From Betaproteobacteria bacterium (lineage in GTDB: Bacteria > Pseudomonadota > Gammaproteobacteria > Burkholderiales > Rhodocyclaceae), in contig JACQYB010000054.1 in NCBI GenBank assembly GCA_016208415.1, forward strand, positions 19,081 through 83,080: a stretch of DNA of 64,000 nt, written 5' to 3'. Positions within the stretch are counted from its first letter, which is position 1; each line of letters opens with the position of its first letter. The notes under the pieces were generated by a model. The model did not search any database and was not told the origin of the DNA. It was given only the letters and a program-made list of their open reading frames with translations. A program made the translations under genes and the position numbers. Positions 46,591 to 55,957 of this stretch are shown in pieces.

Positions 46591-46857
46591 GTCCCCCTTA
46601 CCTTCCCCGCTTATTCTTGTCGGGCAATGCCTCAGTTCCTTTACGCTGACCGCCGATTCGCGGTGCGCGCTTCCTTCGATGATTCAGGCCGTTCTCGTGA
46701 CATCCTGAACTTCGCAGAATTCGTCCGGCGCACCCCCGTCAGGTCCGCCAACATCCCGCGACGCAGTCATCGAAAGGTGTGGAAATCTTAACGATCGTCG
46801 CGAGGGCCCGTAATTGGCGCCCGTCTGATCCTTGCCTAGGAACTCGTCTGATGTCCG

Positions 46858-46876
46858 TGTAGGAATAATTCCTACA
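46858..46876. promoter_or_regulatory. Perfect 19-bp palindrome, candidate operator
   Basis: TGTAGGAAT-A-ATTCCTACA has two perfect 9-bp arms around one central base. It stands alone in GC-rich non-coding DNA. The size and symmetry suit a dimeric regulator, and the half-site TAGGAAT resembles binding sites of LuxR/NarL-family regulators such as the RcsAB box. No T-run follows, so it is not a terminator. The target gene is unclear. Confidence 0.5.
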
Positions 46877-47079
46877 AACCGGGTCTCACGCCGAGAGCCG
46901 CAAGGCCAGGTGAAGGGGAAGGAAAGCCAGATGATCCGAACGGAGAACGGCGCAGTCCCTGATCCGGCCCTCTCGATCGCGACCAAGACGGATCAGGGGT
47001 CAATGCCGCCCGATGGAGACCGGATGCGCGCGCCGCCCATCTCAGAGATAGCGCCGTACGTCCTGTGCCCGCAGGACGT

Positions 47080-47796
47080 TCAGTCGAGGGCGGGATCGGG
47101 CCGCGCCGCCCAGAGGCAGCACCCCTTTCCGCCTTTCCACATATCTTCAATGACTGAATCGTGCGCAGCCAGCTCTTCGGGACTTGCCCTCAGGACGCAC
47201 AGCCGTGAGCGATCCACCGCGATTTCCCGGATGACGGACTCGCACTCCGCCTTCGATTCAACATCGATGATCAGGCTTTCCTGGCCGCGGGTCATCGCCA
47301 GGAACACCTCCGCGAGCAGTTCGGCATCGAGCAACGCACCGTGCAGGCTACGGTGGGCGTTGTCGATTTCGTAGCGATCGCACAGCGCATCCAGGGAATT
47401 GCGCCGCCCGGGATGCAGTTCGCGCGCCAGCGTCAGCGTGTCGCACACCCCGCCACAAATCTGCTCCAGCGCCGGAAGACGGGCCAGGGAGAGTTCGTGG
47501 TTGAGGAATCCGACGTCGAACGAGGCATTGTGGATGACCAGTTCGGAGCCGGCGATGAAGTCGATGAATTCCCCCGAGACCTCCTGGAACCTGGGTTTAT
47601 CCAGCAGGAACTCATCGCTGATCCCGTGCACCGCCTGGGCTCCGGCGTCGATCCTCCGCTCGGGATTGAGGTAGCGATGAAATCGACGCCCCGTGAGTTT
47701 GCGGGCAACGATCTCCACGCAGCCGATCTCGATCACCCGATCACCGAGCCGGTGGTCGAGTCCGGTGGTCTCCGTATCCAGAACGATCTGCCGCAC
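47080..47796 (-). CDS. dnaQ: DNA polymerase III epsilon subunit (proofreading exonuclease)
   Basis: A 238-residue DEDDh 3'-5' exonuclease. Exo I is LDTETTGLD at about residues 6-14, Exo II is HNASFDVGFLNHEL and Exo III is HRSLHGALLDAELLAEVF. A short C-terminal extension carries the alpha-subunit tether. The GTG at 47796 is chosen because it starts the conserved fold directly and AAGGGGGG precedes it; it begins one base after the rnhA stop. It gives proofreading to the replicative polymerase. Confidence 0.95.
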   Translation of the reverse strand: MRQIVLDTETTGLDHRLGDRVIEIGCVEIVARKLTGRRFHRYLNPERRIDAGAQAVHGISDEFLLDKPRFQEVSGEFIDFIAGSELVIHNASFDVGFLNHELSLARLPALEQICGGVCDTLTLARELHPGRRNSLDALCDRYEIDNAHRSLHGALLDAELLAEVFLAMTRGQESLIIDVESKAECESVIREIAVDRSRLCVLRASPEELAAHDSVIEDMWKGGKGCCLWAARPDPALD

Positions 47797-47797
47797 G

Positions 47798-48247
47798 TCA
47801 CCCCCCCTTGCGGGCCAGTTCCAGGCCGCGCCGGGCCAGGGCATCGGCGCGCTCGTTATCCTCGTGTCCGGCGTGGCCGCGAACCCAATGCCATTCGATC
47901 TCGTGAGCAGCGGCAACGCGATCGAGATCCCGCCAGAGATCGGCGTTCTTTACCGGCTGACGACCCGCCGTCTTCCAGCCACGCTTCTTCCAGGAGTGAA
48001 TCCACTCGCTGATGCCCTTCTGCACATATTGCGAATCCGTGTGCACCCTTGCGCGCACCGGGCGCTTCAGTGCCTCCAGGGCGCGGATCACCGCCAGCAG
48101 TTCCATGCGGTTGTTGGTGGTGTGGGCCTGGCCGCCGCAGATCTCCCTTTCGTGGCCGCCCGTGCGCAGCAGCGCACCCCAGCCGCCGGGGCCGGGATTT
48201 CCGCTGCAGGCCCCATCCGTGAAGATATCCACCGTATCCCCGTTCAT
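47798..48247 (-). CDS. rnhA: Ribonuclease HI
   Basis: A 149-residue enzyme that cuts RNA in RNA-DNA hybrids. The catalytic acids are recognisable: Asp in [16 protein letters not shown], Glu in [10 protein letters not shown], Asp in [10 protein letters not shown], and Asp in [12 protein letters not shown] with its nearby His. The basic protrusion [11 protein letters not shown] is present. Its ATG overlaps the methyltransferase stop (ATGA). The order rnhA-dnaQ is common in proteobacteria. Confidence 0.97.
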   Translation of the reverse strand: MNGDTVDIFTDGACSGNPGPGGWGALLRTGGHEREICGGQAHTTNNRMELLAVIRALEALKRPVRARVHTDSQYVQKGISEWIHSWKKRGWKTAGRQPVKNADLWRDLDRVAAAHEIEWHWVRGHAGHEDNERADALARRGLELARKGG

Positions 48248-48969
48248 TTCTGGCCGTCCCGCTGCACCATCGGCGCAAGTCGCCGGGACGCCGTCTTGCC
48301 GTGCCTCCAGGCGGGGGTAATCACCCGCATGCCTTGCACGCGCTTGACGGCGTGAAGCAGGTAGACACCTCCGGCCACCGGCCACCATCGGCGCCCCGCC
48401 AGTTCCACCCAGTGGGCACGACGCAGCCATCGATCCCCGGAAACTGCGGGCAGATAGCAGCCGAAGGCCCCGGCTCGGGACTCGAACCCCAGCAGCGAAA
48501 GCCAGTCGCGAAGCCGCATCACGCTGATGTATTTCCCGGTCCAGGGAAACACGCTGCGCGTGCGCGCGAGCGCCCGGCGCAGCCCCCAGAAGCTGTAAGG
48601 ATTGAAGCCGCTGATGACGACATGCCCTTCGGGGACAAGCACGCGCTCCACCTCCCGCAGGATCTGGTGTGCGCCTTCGACGAATTCAAGAACGTGAGGC
48701 AGCACTACCAGGTCGATGCTCGAGGTGGCAAAGGGCAGGTGCTGCAGCCGGCAGTACGCGTCGACCACATCGGCCGAACCGTTGCTGTCACAGCGGAAAC
48801 GGAAGGGAATACGGTTGGCGCGCAGCAGATCACACTGCCACAGGCCCACCTGCAGCGCGTTGTAGCCGAAAACATCGGCGACGATCTGGTCGAACTGGGC
48901 CTGTTCCCATCGCAGGACGTACTGGCCCAGGGGCGACGCGAGCCAGGCATCCACCCCCGGAATTGACAT
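48244..48969 (-). CDS. SAM-dependent methyltransferase
   Basis: About 241 residues. The class I methyltransferase core includes [19 protein letters not shown] and [31 protein letters not shown] (in part). This protein is typically encoded between gloB and rnhA in betaproteobacteria; its substrate is unknown. The glycine-rich SAM loop is poorly conserved (region around [11 protein letters not shown]). The ATG at 48969 has AGGA upstream; 48978 is an alternative. It is divergent from gloB with almost no spacer, so the two promoters must overlap. Confidence 0.85.
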   Translation of the reverse strand: MSIPGVDAWLASPLGQYVLRWEQAQFDQIVADVFGYNALQVGLWQCDLLRANRIPFRFRCDSNGSADVVDAYCRLQHLPFATSSIDLVVLPHVLEFVEGAHQILREVERVLVPEGHVVISGFNPYSFWGLRRALARTRSVFPWTGKYISVMRLRDWLSLLGFESRAGAFGCYLPAVSGDRWLRRAHWVELAGRRWWPVAGGVYLLHAVKRVQGMRVITPAWRHGKTASRRLAPMVQRDGQK

Positions 48970-48997
48970 TGCTTCCATCCTATCGACAATGGAGCCC

Positions 48998-49759
48998 ATG
49001 AACATCTCGCCGATTCGAGCTTTTCGCGACAACTACATCTGGGTCATGCGCCGCGGCGATCTGGCGGTGGTGGTGGATCCCGGCGACGCGCAGCCGGTGA
49101 TCCGCTTTGTCGAAGAGAACGGAGTGCGCCTGCTGGCCGTCCTGGTCACACATCATCACGGTGATCACGTGGGGGGCCTGGACGATCTTGGAGCCCGTTA
49201 CCGGATGCCCGTGTACGGGCCATGGCACGAGGAGATAGACGGCGTTACGAATCCACTGCGTCACGGTGACTTCGTCGATGTGCCCGAGCTTGAGCTGAAT
49301 CTGCGTGTCATCGAGGTGCCGGGCCATACCCGCGGCCACATCGCCTATTATGGGGCAAACGCCCTGCTGTGTGGCGACACGCTGTTCGGCTGCGGCTGCG
49401 GGCGGCTGTTCGAGGGCACCCCGGCCATGATGCTCGATTCGCTGCAGCGACTGTCGGCGTTGCCGGGCGACGCGAACGTCTATTGCGCCCATGAATACAC
49501 CGAGTCCAACTGTCGCTTCGCCCTCGCCGTGGAGCCGGACAACGCAAGACTGCGTGAGCGCGTTGCCGCCGTCGCCCAGTTGCGCGGATCAGACATCCCC
49601 ACCGTCCCCTCCACATTGGAGGAAGAGCGCGCGACCAATCCCTTCCTGCGCACCGAACAGCCGGCCGTCAGGCGGGCGGCCGAGCGATTCCTGGGGCGTC
49701 GGCCGGGTGACGAGGTGGAGGTCTTCGCCGCCATCCGGGCGTGGAAGAACAACTTCTGA
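48998..49759 (+). CDS. gloB: Hydroxyacylglutathione hydrolase (glyoxalase II)
   Basis: A 253-residue metallo-hydrolase that releases D-lactate and glutathione from S-lactoylglutathione. Zinc ligands are THHHGDHVGG (about 51-60), GHTRGHIAYY, GDTLFGCGCGRLFEG and AHEYTESNCRFA; the C-terminal domain ends in IRAWKNNF. GGAG three bases before ATG 48998 fixes the start. Confidence 0.95.
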   Translation: MNISPIRAFRDNYIWVMRRGDLAVVVDPGDAQPVIRFVEENGVRLLAVLVTHHHGDHVGGLDDLGARYRMPVYGPWHEEIDGVTNPLRHGDFVDVPELELNLRVIEVPGHTRGHIAYYGANALLCGDTLFGCGCGRLFEGTPAMMLDSLQRLSALPGDANVYCAHEYTESNCRFALAVEPDNARLRERVAAVAQLRGSDIPTVPSTLEEERATNPFLRTEQPAVRRAAERFLGRRPGDEVEVFAAIRAWKNNF

Positions 49760-49787
49760 GGTCTGTGCCGGCCCCCGGGCGGCGCCC

Positions 49788-50762
49788 TTAATCTTCTTCT
49801 GTGCCGGACGGATCCAGAGCCGCGGCAGTCCTGCTGCACACGCTATTGCGTCCGCCACGCTTGGCGTCGTATAGCGCCGCATCCGCCATCTCCAGCAGCG
49901 CAGCGGGGTTGCTGTCGCGCGACGGCAGGGCATTCGCCGCGCCCGCGCTGACCGTGACGTTCGATCCGGCAACCGAGCACGGGTGTGAGATCGCCATGAA
50001 CTCCACCGCGCGACGCATCTTCTCGGCCAGCATCATGGCGCCCTTCAGATCCGTTTCGGGCAGGACTGCGACGAACTCCTCGCCGCCATAACGTGCCACC
50101 ATGTCCGCCGGACGCCGCAACTGGGCCCCCAGGGCTGCGGCCACGGTGCGCAGGCACTCGTCGCCGGCCTGATGTCCCAGCGCGTCGTTGTATTGCTTGA
50201 AGCAGTCAATGTCGAACAGGATCAACGACAGGGGCTGCGCCGCACGCAGGCAGCGACGCCATTCCCGCTCCAGAGTCTGGTCGAAATGGCGGCGATTGGC
50301 GATCCCGGTCAGCCCGTCCACTGCCGACAGCCGCTGCAGTTCCTGGTTTGCCTCGTTCAGGCGACGCGTGAGCACCAGAAGCGAGTAGCGCATCTGGGCG
50401 ATTCGCTGCATCGCCCGCACCTTGGCGCCGATCACGCTCATGCTCACCGGCTTGGTGAGGTAGTCATCACCCCCGGCGGCGATGCCCTGACTCACGTCGT
50501 CGTCGCTGGTACGGGCAGACAGGAAGATGATGGGCGTCCACTCTGTGCCCGCCTCCATGGTGCGAATCTGGCGCGCCACCTCCAGGCCATCCATGCCGGG
50601 CAGAATGATGTCCAGCAACACGATGTCGGGACGGTGCTCCTCGAACAGCTTGAGGCCGGCAGCACAGTCGCGTGCGGAAATCGGCACGATTCCCATGCGT
50701 TCGAGTTGCTGGCACACGACCGTCAGCGTCGTCAGGGTGTCTTCGATGACGAGGGCTTTCAT
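49788..50762 (-). CDS. Response regulator with GGDEF diguanylate cyclase domain
   Basis: A 324-residue PleD-like protein. The receiver domain has Glu7/Asp8, phospho-acceptor Asp51 in LLDIILPGMDG and Lys104 in YLTKPVS. A helical linker (about 125-148) leads to a GGDEF domain with DIDCFKQYND and the active-site GGEEF at 226-230. RPAD at 217-220, five residues upstream, is an intact inhibitory I-site. Phosphorylation should stimulate c-di-GMP synthesis. No histidine kinase is adjacent. Confidence 0.94.
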   Translation of the reverse strand: MKALVIEDTLTTLTVVCQQLERMGIVPISARDCAAGLKLFEEHRPDIVLLDIILPGMDGLEVARQIRTMEAGTEWTPIIFLSARTSDDDVSQGIAAGGDDYLTKPVSMSVIGAKVRAMQRIAQMRYSLLVLTRRLNEANQELQRLSAVDGLTGIANRRHFDQTLEREWRRCLRAAQPLSLILFDIDCFKQYNDALGHQAGDECLRTVAAALGAQLRRPADMVARYGGEEFVAVLPETDLKGAMMLAEKMRRAVEFMAISHPCSVAGSNVTVSAGAANALPSRDSNPAALLEMADAALYDAKRGGRNSVCSRTAAALDPSGTEED

Positions 50763-50961
50763 TTCCGGGCCACCGGTCAGCCTCAGTCGGAGGAAAAGTG
50801 GCCAATTATTGGGCAGTATTCGATATCCTTCAATGGCGCGATAGCGTCACCCTCCTTCATGCCGGTTTGCAGCGTGCCGTTGCGCCCTGGGGGGCACATG
50901 GTTTGACGCTACCAGCCCCGGTCGCTACCATCGAACGCTGCCTGCCGATTCCGCTTCACGC

Positions 50962-52506
50962 ATGTTCCGTCGCGCCCTTCTCGTCTTTCTCCTCACCCTG
51001 GTGTGCGCACCGTCTCAGGCTCAGGACGTGTCCGCATCCGAGACAGGCAACACACCCGTCGTCCAGCCGGACAAGTCGGCCTCTGCGGCAGATCCGTCGC
51101 CCGAGTCGGCGCAGACCCCGGAGCCGCCTGCGCCCGCCCTCGCCGTTGGCGAGTCGTCGCAGCAGACAGCCCCCGAACCCATCCCCAGCGAAGAACTCCC
51201 GGCGCAACCCCTGCGCATTCCGACCATCGACCTCACCACCGCTGCCGATGACGTATGGGAGCGCATTCGCAACGGCTTCGCCATGCCGAACCTTTACAGC
51301 GATCTGGTCTCGGAACAGCAGGCGTGGTATCTCAACCGGCCGGAAGCCCTGAGGCGCATGTTCGAGCGTGCCCGCCCCTACCTCTACCACATCGTCGAAG
51401 AAATCGAGAAGCGTGGCCTGCCAACCGAACTGGCGCTGCTGCCCATGGTGGAGAGCGCCTTCAATCCCATGGCCCACTCGCCCGCCCGCGCCTCGGGCCT
51501 ATGGCAGTTCGTCCCCTCGACGGGGCGAAGTTTCGGCCTGGCACAAAACTGGTGGATCGATGAGCGGCGCGACGTCCTGGCATCCACCGAGGCCGCGCTG
51601 GAGTACCTCAAGACCATCTACGACATGCACGGGGACTGGCACCTGGCGCTGGCCTCCTACAACTGGGGCGAGAACGCCGTGGGGCGTGCCGTATCGCGCA
51701 ACCAGGCGGCAGGCCTGCCGACCGATTACGCCAGCCTGTCGATGCCGTCGGAGACCCGCAACTACGTGCCGAAACTGCAGGCGCTCAAGAACATCATTTC
51801 CCGGCCCGAACTGTTTGCCATGCAGGTTGCGCCGATCCCCAACCGCCCCTACTTCAAGCAGCTCGGCAAGCCCCTGGACATCGATCTCGCCTTGGCGGCG
51901 CGTCTGGCCGACATGCCGGTGGACGAATTCCGCGCCCTCAATCCCGCCCATAACCGCCCCGTGATCAGGGCGTCCGAGGGTCCGTCCCTGGTGCTCCCGG
52001 CCCACAAGGTGGAGGCATTCCTGCGCAATGTGAAAGAGCACAGGCAGCCTCTCGTAAGCTGGCACTCGTACACCCTGAAGCGTAAGGAACGCCTCGAAGC
52101 CCTTGCATCGCGGTTCGGCGTCCCCGCCAGCCGCTTGCGAGAGATCAATGGCCTCGGCCGAAACAGCAAGTTGCCCGCGGGTCTCACCCTGCTCGTCCCC
52201 GCCAGCGGCCAGACCGGGGTCGTACCACGTCTGGCGAGCCTCGGGGCAGGCTCCGTGGCCGCGGACGAACGGGCCACGGCGCTACAAGGCGACAGGGAGA
52301 GCCGAGGGGAAGTGCGCGCGGCGACCATCAACGGGACCGCCAGGAAATCGCAGCGACGCGCGGGCGAACCCGCATCGGGGACCGACGCTCGGGAACGCCA
52401 GGCGAAACCGCCCCGTACGGTCGCCGCCAAGAAGGCTCCGAACGGCAAGCCCGGCAGCGCCCGCAAGTCGGGTCCATCGCGGAAGAAACGCAACTCGGGC
52501 GGCTGA
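50962..52506 (+). CDS. mltD: Membrane-bound lytic transglycosylase D
   Basis: A 514-residue peptidoglycan-cleaving enzyme. The signal peptide (about 1-20) lacks a good lipobox, unlike E. coli MltD. It is followed by a Pro/Ala-rich linker and an SLT domain with catalytic Glu164 in MVESAFNPMAHSPARASG and LALASYNWGENAV. A LysM-like repeat lies near 360-412 (YTLKRKERLEALASRFGV). The C-terminal 80 residues are a basic disordered tail rich in Lys, Arg and Gly. It is convergent with the ABC ATPase gene. Confidence 0.9.
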   Translation: MFRRALLVFLLTLVCAPSQAQDVSASETGNTPVVQPDKSASAADPSPESAQTPEPPAPALAVGESSQQTAPEPIPSEELPAQPLRIPTIDLTTAADDVWERIRNGFAMPNLYSDLVSEQQAWYLNRPEALRRMFERARPYLYHIVEEIEKRGLPTELALLPMVESAFNPMAHSPARASGLWQFVPSTGRSFGLAQNWWIDERRDVLASTEAALEYLKTIYDMHGDWHLALASYNWGENAVGRAVSRNQAAGLPTDYASLSMPSETRNYVPKLQALKNIISRPELFAMQVAPIPNRPYFKQLGKPLDIDLALAARLADMPVDEFRALNPAHNRPVIRASEGPSLVLPAHKVEAFLRNVKEHRQPLVSWHSYTLKRKERLEALASRFGVPASRLREINGLGRNSKLPAGLTLLVPASGQTGVVPRLASLGAGSVAADERATALQGDRESRGEVRAATINGTARKSQRRAGEPASGTDARERQAKPPRTVAAKKAPNGKPGSARKSGPSRKKRNSGG

Positions 52507-52515
52507 GCCTCCCGT

Positions 52516-54519
52516 TCAGGAATGCAGATGGCAGCGTACGACCCGACCGTCGCCGAGCACCGTCTCCTGTGGATAGACGCTGCGGCAATGGTCGAAGGCA
52601 CTGGGACAGCGCGGATGGAAGTGGCATCCCGCCGGCGGGGCGACGGCTGAGGGCATGTCGCCCTTGAGCATGATCACGGGCCGGCGTCGCTCGGCATCGA
52701 TCTGCGGCACCGCCTTCAGCAGCGCTTCGGTATAGGGGTGCTGCGGCGCACGCAGGATGTCCACCGCCGGCCCGCGCTCCACGATGCGTCCCAGGTACAT
52801 CACCGCCACCTCGTGCGCCATGTAATCCACCACCGCCAGGTTGTGGGTGATGAACAGGTAAGCCAGACCGAGGTTTTCCTGAAGCGCTCGGAGCAGGTTG
52901 AGGATCTGCGCCTGGACCGAGACGTCCAGCGCACTGGTGGGTTCGTCGCACACCACGACGCGCGGCGAGACCGCCAGCGCGCGGGCGATGGCGATGCGCT
53001 GGCGCTGTCCGCCCGAAAACTCGTGGGGATAGCGCCCACGCATCCCCGCAGCCAGTCCGACGCTCTCCAGCAATTGCGCCACGCGCTCCGCGCGGTTGTT
53101 TTCCGTGCCGGCCACGCCCAGTGCCGTCATGCCCTCCCGGATGATCTCGCCCACCCGCATGCGCGGATTCAGCGAGCCGAAGGGATCCTGGAAGACCATT
53201 TGCAGTTGCCGTCGCACCGCCTGCATGCCGGCACGATCCAGCGAGCCCACATCCCTGCCATCGAACGACACGCTGCCGCCGGAGGCCCGGATCAGCCGCA
53301 GCACCGCCTTGCCCACCGTGGTCTTGCCGCAGCCCGACTCGCCCACCAGTGCCAGGGTACGCCCCGCTGCCAGATCCAGGCTTACGCCGTCCACGGCCCG
53401 CACCTGCGCCACGACACGACGCAAGACGCCCTTGCGCACCGGGAAATGGACGCGGAGATCGCGCACCCTCAGCACCGCGTCGCCCTCGGCGGGGACCGAG
53501 CCCTCGGTGGGTTCGCCCTGCTCGGCGCGACGCACCTGGGGGGCATGTCCGTCGGCGCCATACAGGTGGCAGCGAACCCGCTGTCCGCCGCCCATGTCGG
53601 TCCACCCCGGGGCCTCGATGCGGCAGCGCTCCCAGGCATCGGGACAGCGCCCGGCAAAGCGGCAGCCGACAAACTCGCCGGTCAGCGCGGGCACGGAACC
53701 CGCCAGGGTCTCCAGGGAGGCGCCGCGGCGCCGGGCCGTGGGCAACGCCGCGAACAGCTTGCGCGAATAGGGATGGCGCGGAGCGGCGAAAAAAGCGTCC
53801 CGCGGCGCCTCCTCCACGATCTCCCCTGCGTACATCACCGCCACCCGGTCGGCCATCTGGGAGACGATGCCAAGGTCGTGGGTGATGAGCAGCATGCCCA
53901 TGCTCCGTTCGCGCTGCAACCGCGCCAGCAGTTCCAGCACCTGGGCCTGGATGGTCACGTCCAGGGCCGTGGTGGGCTCGTCGGCGATGAGCAGACGCGG
54001 CTCGCCGGCCAGCGCCATGGCGATCATCACGCGCTGCTTCATGCCTCCGGAAAGCTGGAAGGGGTAGTCGTCGAGGCGCCGTTCGGCATCGGGGATGCCC
54101 ACGGCCGCCAGCAATTCCGCCGCACGCCTGCGCGCCGGGCCACCGCGCAGGCCGACGTGGCGCTGCAGCACCTCTGCGAGTTGCGTGCCGACGTTCAGGA
54201 CCGGGTTGAGGCTGGAGGCGGGTTCCTGGAAGATCATCGCCATGGCGCCGCCGCGTACCTCGCGCATCTGCGCCTCGCTCAACGGACGCAGGGCGCGGCC
54301 CTCCAGCATCACCTCGCCGGCGACGATGCGCCCGCCCTCGGGCAACAGGCGCATGAGCGTCAGGGCAGTCATGGATTTGCCACAGCCGGACTCGCCGACC
54401 AGGGCAAAGGTCTCGCCGCGATTGAGCGTGAGGCACACGCCATCCACCGCCCGCACTGCTCCCTGCCCGGAGGCAATCCACGCCCGCAGATCGCGCACCT
54501 CCAGCAGCGGCGGGCTCAT
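52516..54519 (-). CDS. Peptide ABC transporter, fused double ATPase (YejF type)
   Basis: A 667-residue protein joining two OppD/OppF-like ATPases. The first half has [27 protein letters not shown] and [12 protein letters not shown]. The second has [27 protein letters not shown] and [12 protein letters not shown]. Each half ends in a Cys-rich oligopeptide-transporter tail ([22 protein letters not shown]). It powers uptake of peptides through the two permeases encoded upstream; YejABEF in E. coli has the same design. Its ATG overlaps the upstream permease stop. Confidence 0.93.
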   Translation of the reverse strand: MSPPLLEVRDLRAWIASGQGAVRAVDGVCLTLNRGETFALVGESGCGKSMTALTLMRLLPEGGRIVAGEVMLEGRALRPLSEAQMREVRGGAMAMIFQEPASSLNPVLNVGTQLAEVLQRHVGLRGGPARRRAAELLAAVGIPDAERRLDDYPFQLSGGMKQRVMIAMALAGEPRLLIADEPTTALDVTIQAQVLELLARLQRERSMGMLLITHDLGIVSQMADRVAVMYAGEIVEEAPRDAFFAAPRHPYSRKLFAALPTARRRGASLETLAGSVPALTGEFVGCRFAGRCPDAWERCRIEAPGWTDMGGGQRVRCHLYGADGHAPQVRRAEQGEPTEGSVPAEGDAVLRVRDLRVHFPVRKGVLRRVVAQVRAVDGVSLDLAAGRTLALVGESGCGKTTVGKAVLRLIRASGGSVSFDGRDVGSLDRAGMQAVRRQLQMVFQDPFGSLNPRMRVGEIIREGMTALGVAGTENNRAERVAQLLESVGLAAGMRGRYPHEFSGGQRQRIAIARALAVSPRVVVCDEPTSALDVSVQAQILNLLRALQENLGLAYLFITHNLAVVDYMAHEVAVMYLGRIVERGPAVDILRAPQHPYTEALLKAVPQIDAERRRPVIMLKGDMPSAVAPPAGCHFHPRCPSAFDHCRSVYPQETVLGDGRVVRCHLHS

Positions 54520-55955
54520 CCCTTGACTCCCGAATCTGCGCCGGTAACGCGCGCCGCGATGCGTGGGTCGAAGGCATCGCGTACGGCGTCGGCGAACAGG
54601 TTGGCAGCCAGCACCAGCACGAACATGAAGACGAAGGCCGCCACCAGCGACCACCAGACCACCGGTTCCCGCGCCAGTTCCAGGCGTGCGGCATTGATCA
54701 TGGTGCCGAAACTGAAGGTGTTGGGATCCACGCCGATGCCGACGTAGGACAGCACGGCTTCGGCCAGTACCAGGGCGCTGAAGTCCATGACCACGGCGAT
54801 CAGCACGATGTGCATGAGGTTGGGGAGCAGGTGGCGCGCCATGATGCGCCACTGCGATACGCCGAAGGCCTGGGCGGCCTGCACGTAGTCCAGTTCGCGC
54901 AGCTTCAGCGCCTCGCCGCGCAGCAGCCGGCACAGGCCCGTCCAGCTCGTCAGGCCGAGGATGAAGCACAGCGCCAGCAGGCGTGCGTCGGCGCGCTCGG
55001 CGGCGGTGGCAAACCACTGCGCGTGGGTGTCGATGAAGACCTGCATCATCAACACCGCGGCGGCGATGAGCAGCACGCCGGGAATGGAGTTGATGGTGGT
55101 GTAGAGATACTGGATGACGTCATCCACCCGACCGCCGAAGTAGCCGGCCATGATGCCCAGCGCCACGGCGAAGGGGAGCATGACCAGCGTCGTCAGGGTG
55201 CCGATCACCAGCGCGGTGCGCACGCTCTTCAGTGCCAGGTAGAGCACGTCCTGGCCCACCTTGTCGGTGCCCAGGACGTGGTAGGCGTCGGCCAGGAAGA
55301 TCACCGGGCCGGCCACCAGCAGCAGGGCGGCAAAGGTCGCCAGCACGGCGTTCCACGCCACGGCGGTGTCGCCGCGCCAGATACGTCGCCAGGTCACGCC
55401 CAGGCCGACCGACTCCCGCCGCGCCAGCCGCAGCGCCACGACTCCGGCCAGCACCATCCAGATTGCCGCGCCGCTCAGCGCACCGGCGGCAAAGCGCCGA
55501 GCGAGGTCCGCGGCGTGTTGCGCCGGCGGGTCGTCGAGATGCACCCCGCCGTGGCGCAGGCGCGGGTGGGCCCGAAACTGGGTGCCGTCGGCGCGCTCCA
55601 CGGTCTCGCGGGCGAACAGGTGCGTCGCCAGGGGCGCGGAGTAGGTCTTCTCGCCGCGGCTGCGCAGGCCAGTGGCCAGCGCGTCCAGCGCACTGAGGAC
55701 TTCCCCGGAATACACCGCACGCTCCCCGTCCCCGCCTGCACTCTCCAGGCGCGGGCGGTAATGAAGGGAATCCAGCAGGCCCACGACGGCGAATACGGCG
55801 AGCAGGGTCAGCGCCGCCATGCCGGCGCGGCTTCCCCCCACTTTCTGCCAGGCGGAGCGCAGCAGCGGGTTGTGGCGGGAATACCAGCCGAACGCACTCG
55901 CCACCGCCAGCAGGGCAAAGATCAGGGCGTCGGTCCACAGCACCACGGGCGTCAT
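54516..55955 (-). CDS. Peptide ABC transporter permease 2 (YejE type)
   Basis: A 479-residue permease of the OppC/DppC family. The N-terminal membrane segment is followed by an extra soluble region of roughly 100 residues (LHYRPRLES...HLDDPPAQHAADLA), then further membrane helices. The conserved EAA-type loop is RGEALKLRELDYVQAAQAFGV. The YejE family is known for an extended N-terminus; this one is longer than typical at about 340. The ATG at 55955 follows permease 1 by 2 bp. Confidence 0.88.
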   Translation of the reverse strand: MTPVVLWTDALIFALLAVASAFGWYSRHNPLLRSAWQKVGGSRAGMAALTLLAVFAVVGLLDSLHYRPRLESAGGDGERAVYSGEVLSALDALATGLRSRGEKTYSAPLATHLFARETVERADGTQFRAHPRLRHGGVHLDDPPAQHAADLARRFAAGALSGAAIWMVLAGVVALRLARRESVGLGVTWRRIWRGDTAVAWNAVLATFAALLLVAGPVIFLADAYHVLGTDKVGQDVLYLALKSVRTALVIGTLTTLVMLPFAVALGIMAGYFGGRVDDVIQYLYTTINSIPGVLLIAAAVLMMQVFIDTHAQWFATAAERADARLLALCFILGLTSWTGLCRLLRGEALKLRELDYVQAAQAFGVSQWRIMARHLLPNLMHIVLIAVVMDFSALVLAEAVLSYVGIGVDPNTFSFGTMINAARLELAREPVVWWSLVAAFVFMFVLVLAANLFADAVRDAFDPRIAARVTGADSGVKG

Positions 55956-55957
55956 GG

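Larger units (their letters stand above)
45994..47079. other. Sparsely coding region between tRNA-Val and dnaQ
   Basis: More than 1 kb without a confident gene. It contains a strong leftward terminator (46113-46140), one plausible leftward small gene (46237-46590) and a perfect 19-bp palindrome (46858-46876). Other open frames, for example rightward 46321-46791, lack recognisable composition. No tRNA fragment or insertion-sequence end was recognised. Confidence 0.4.

Noticed and set aside
46321..46791. Rightward frame of 156 codons
   Set aside because: No ribosome site, no recognisable domain, and it is antisense to the better-supported leftward unit.
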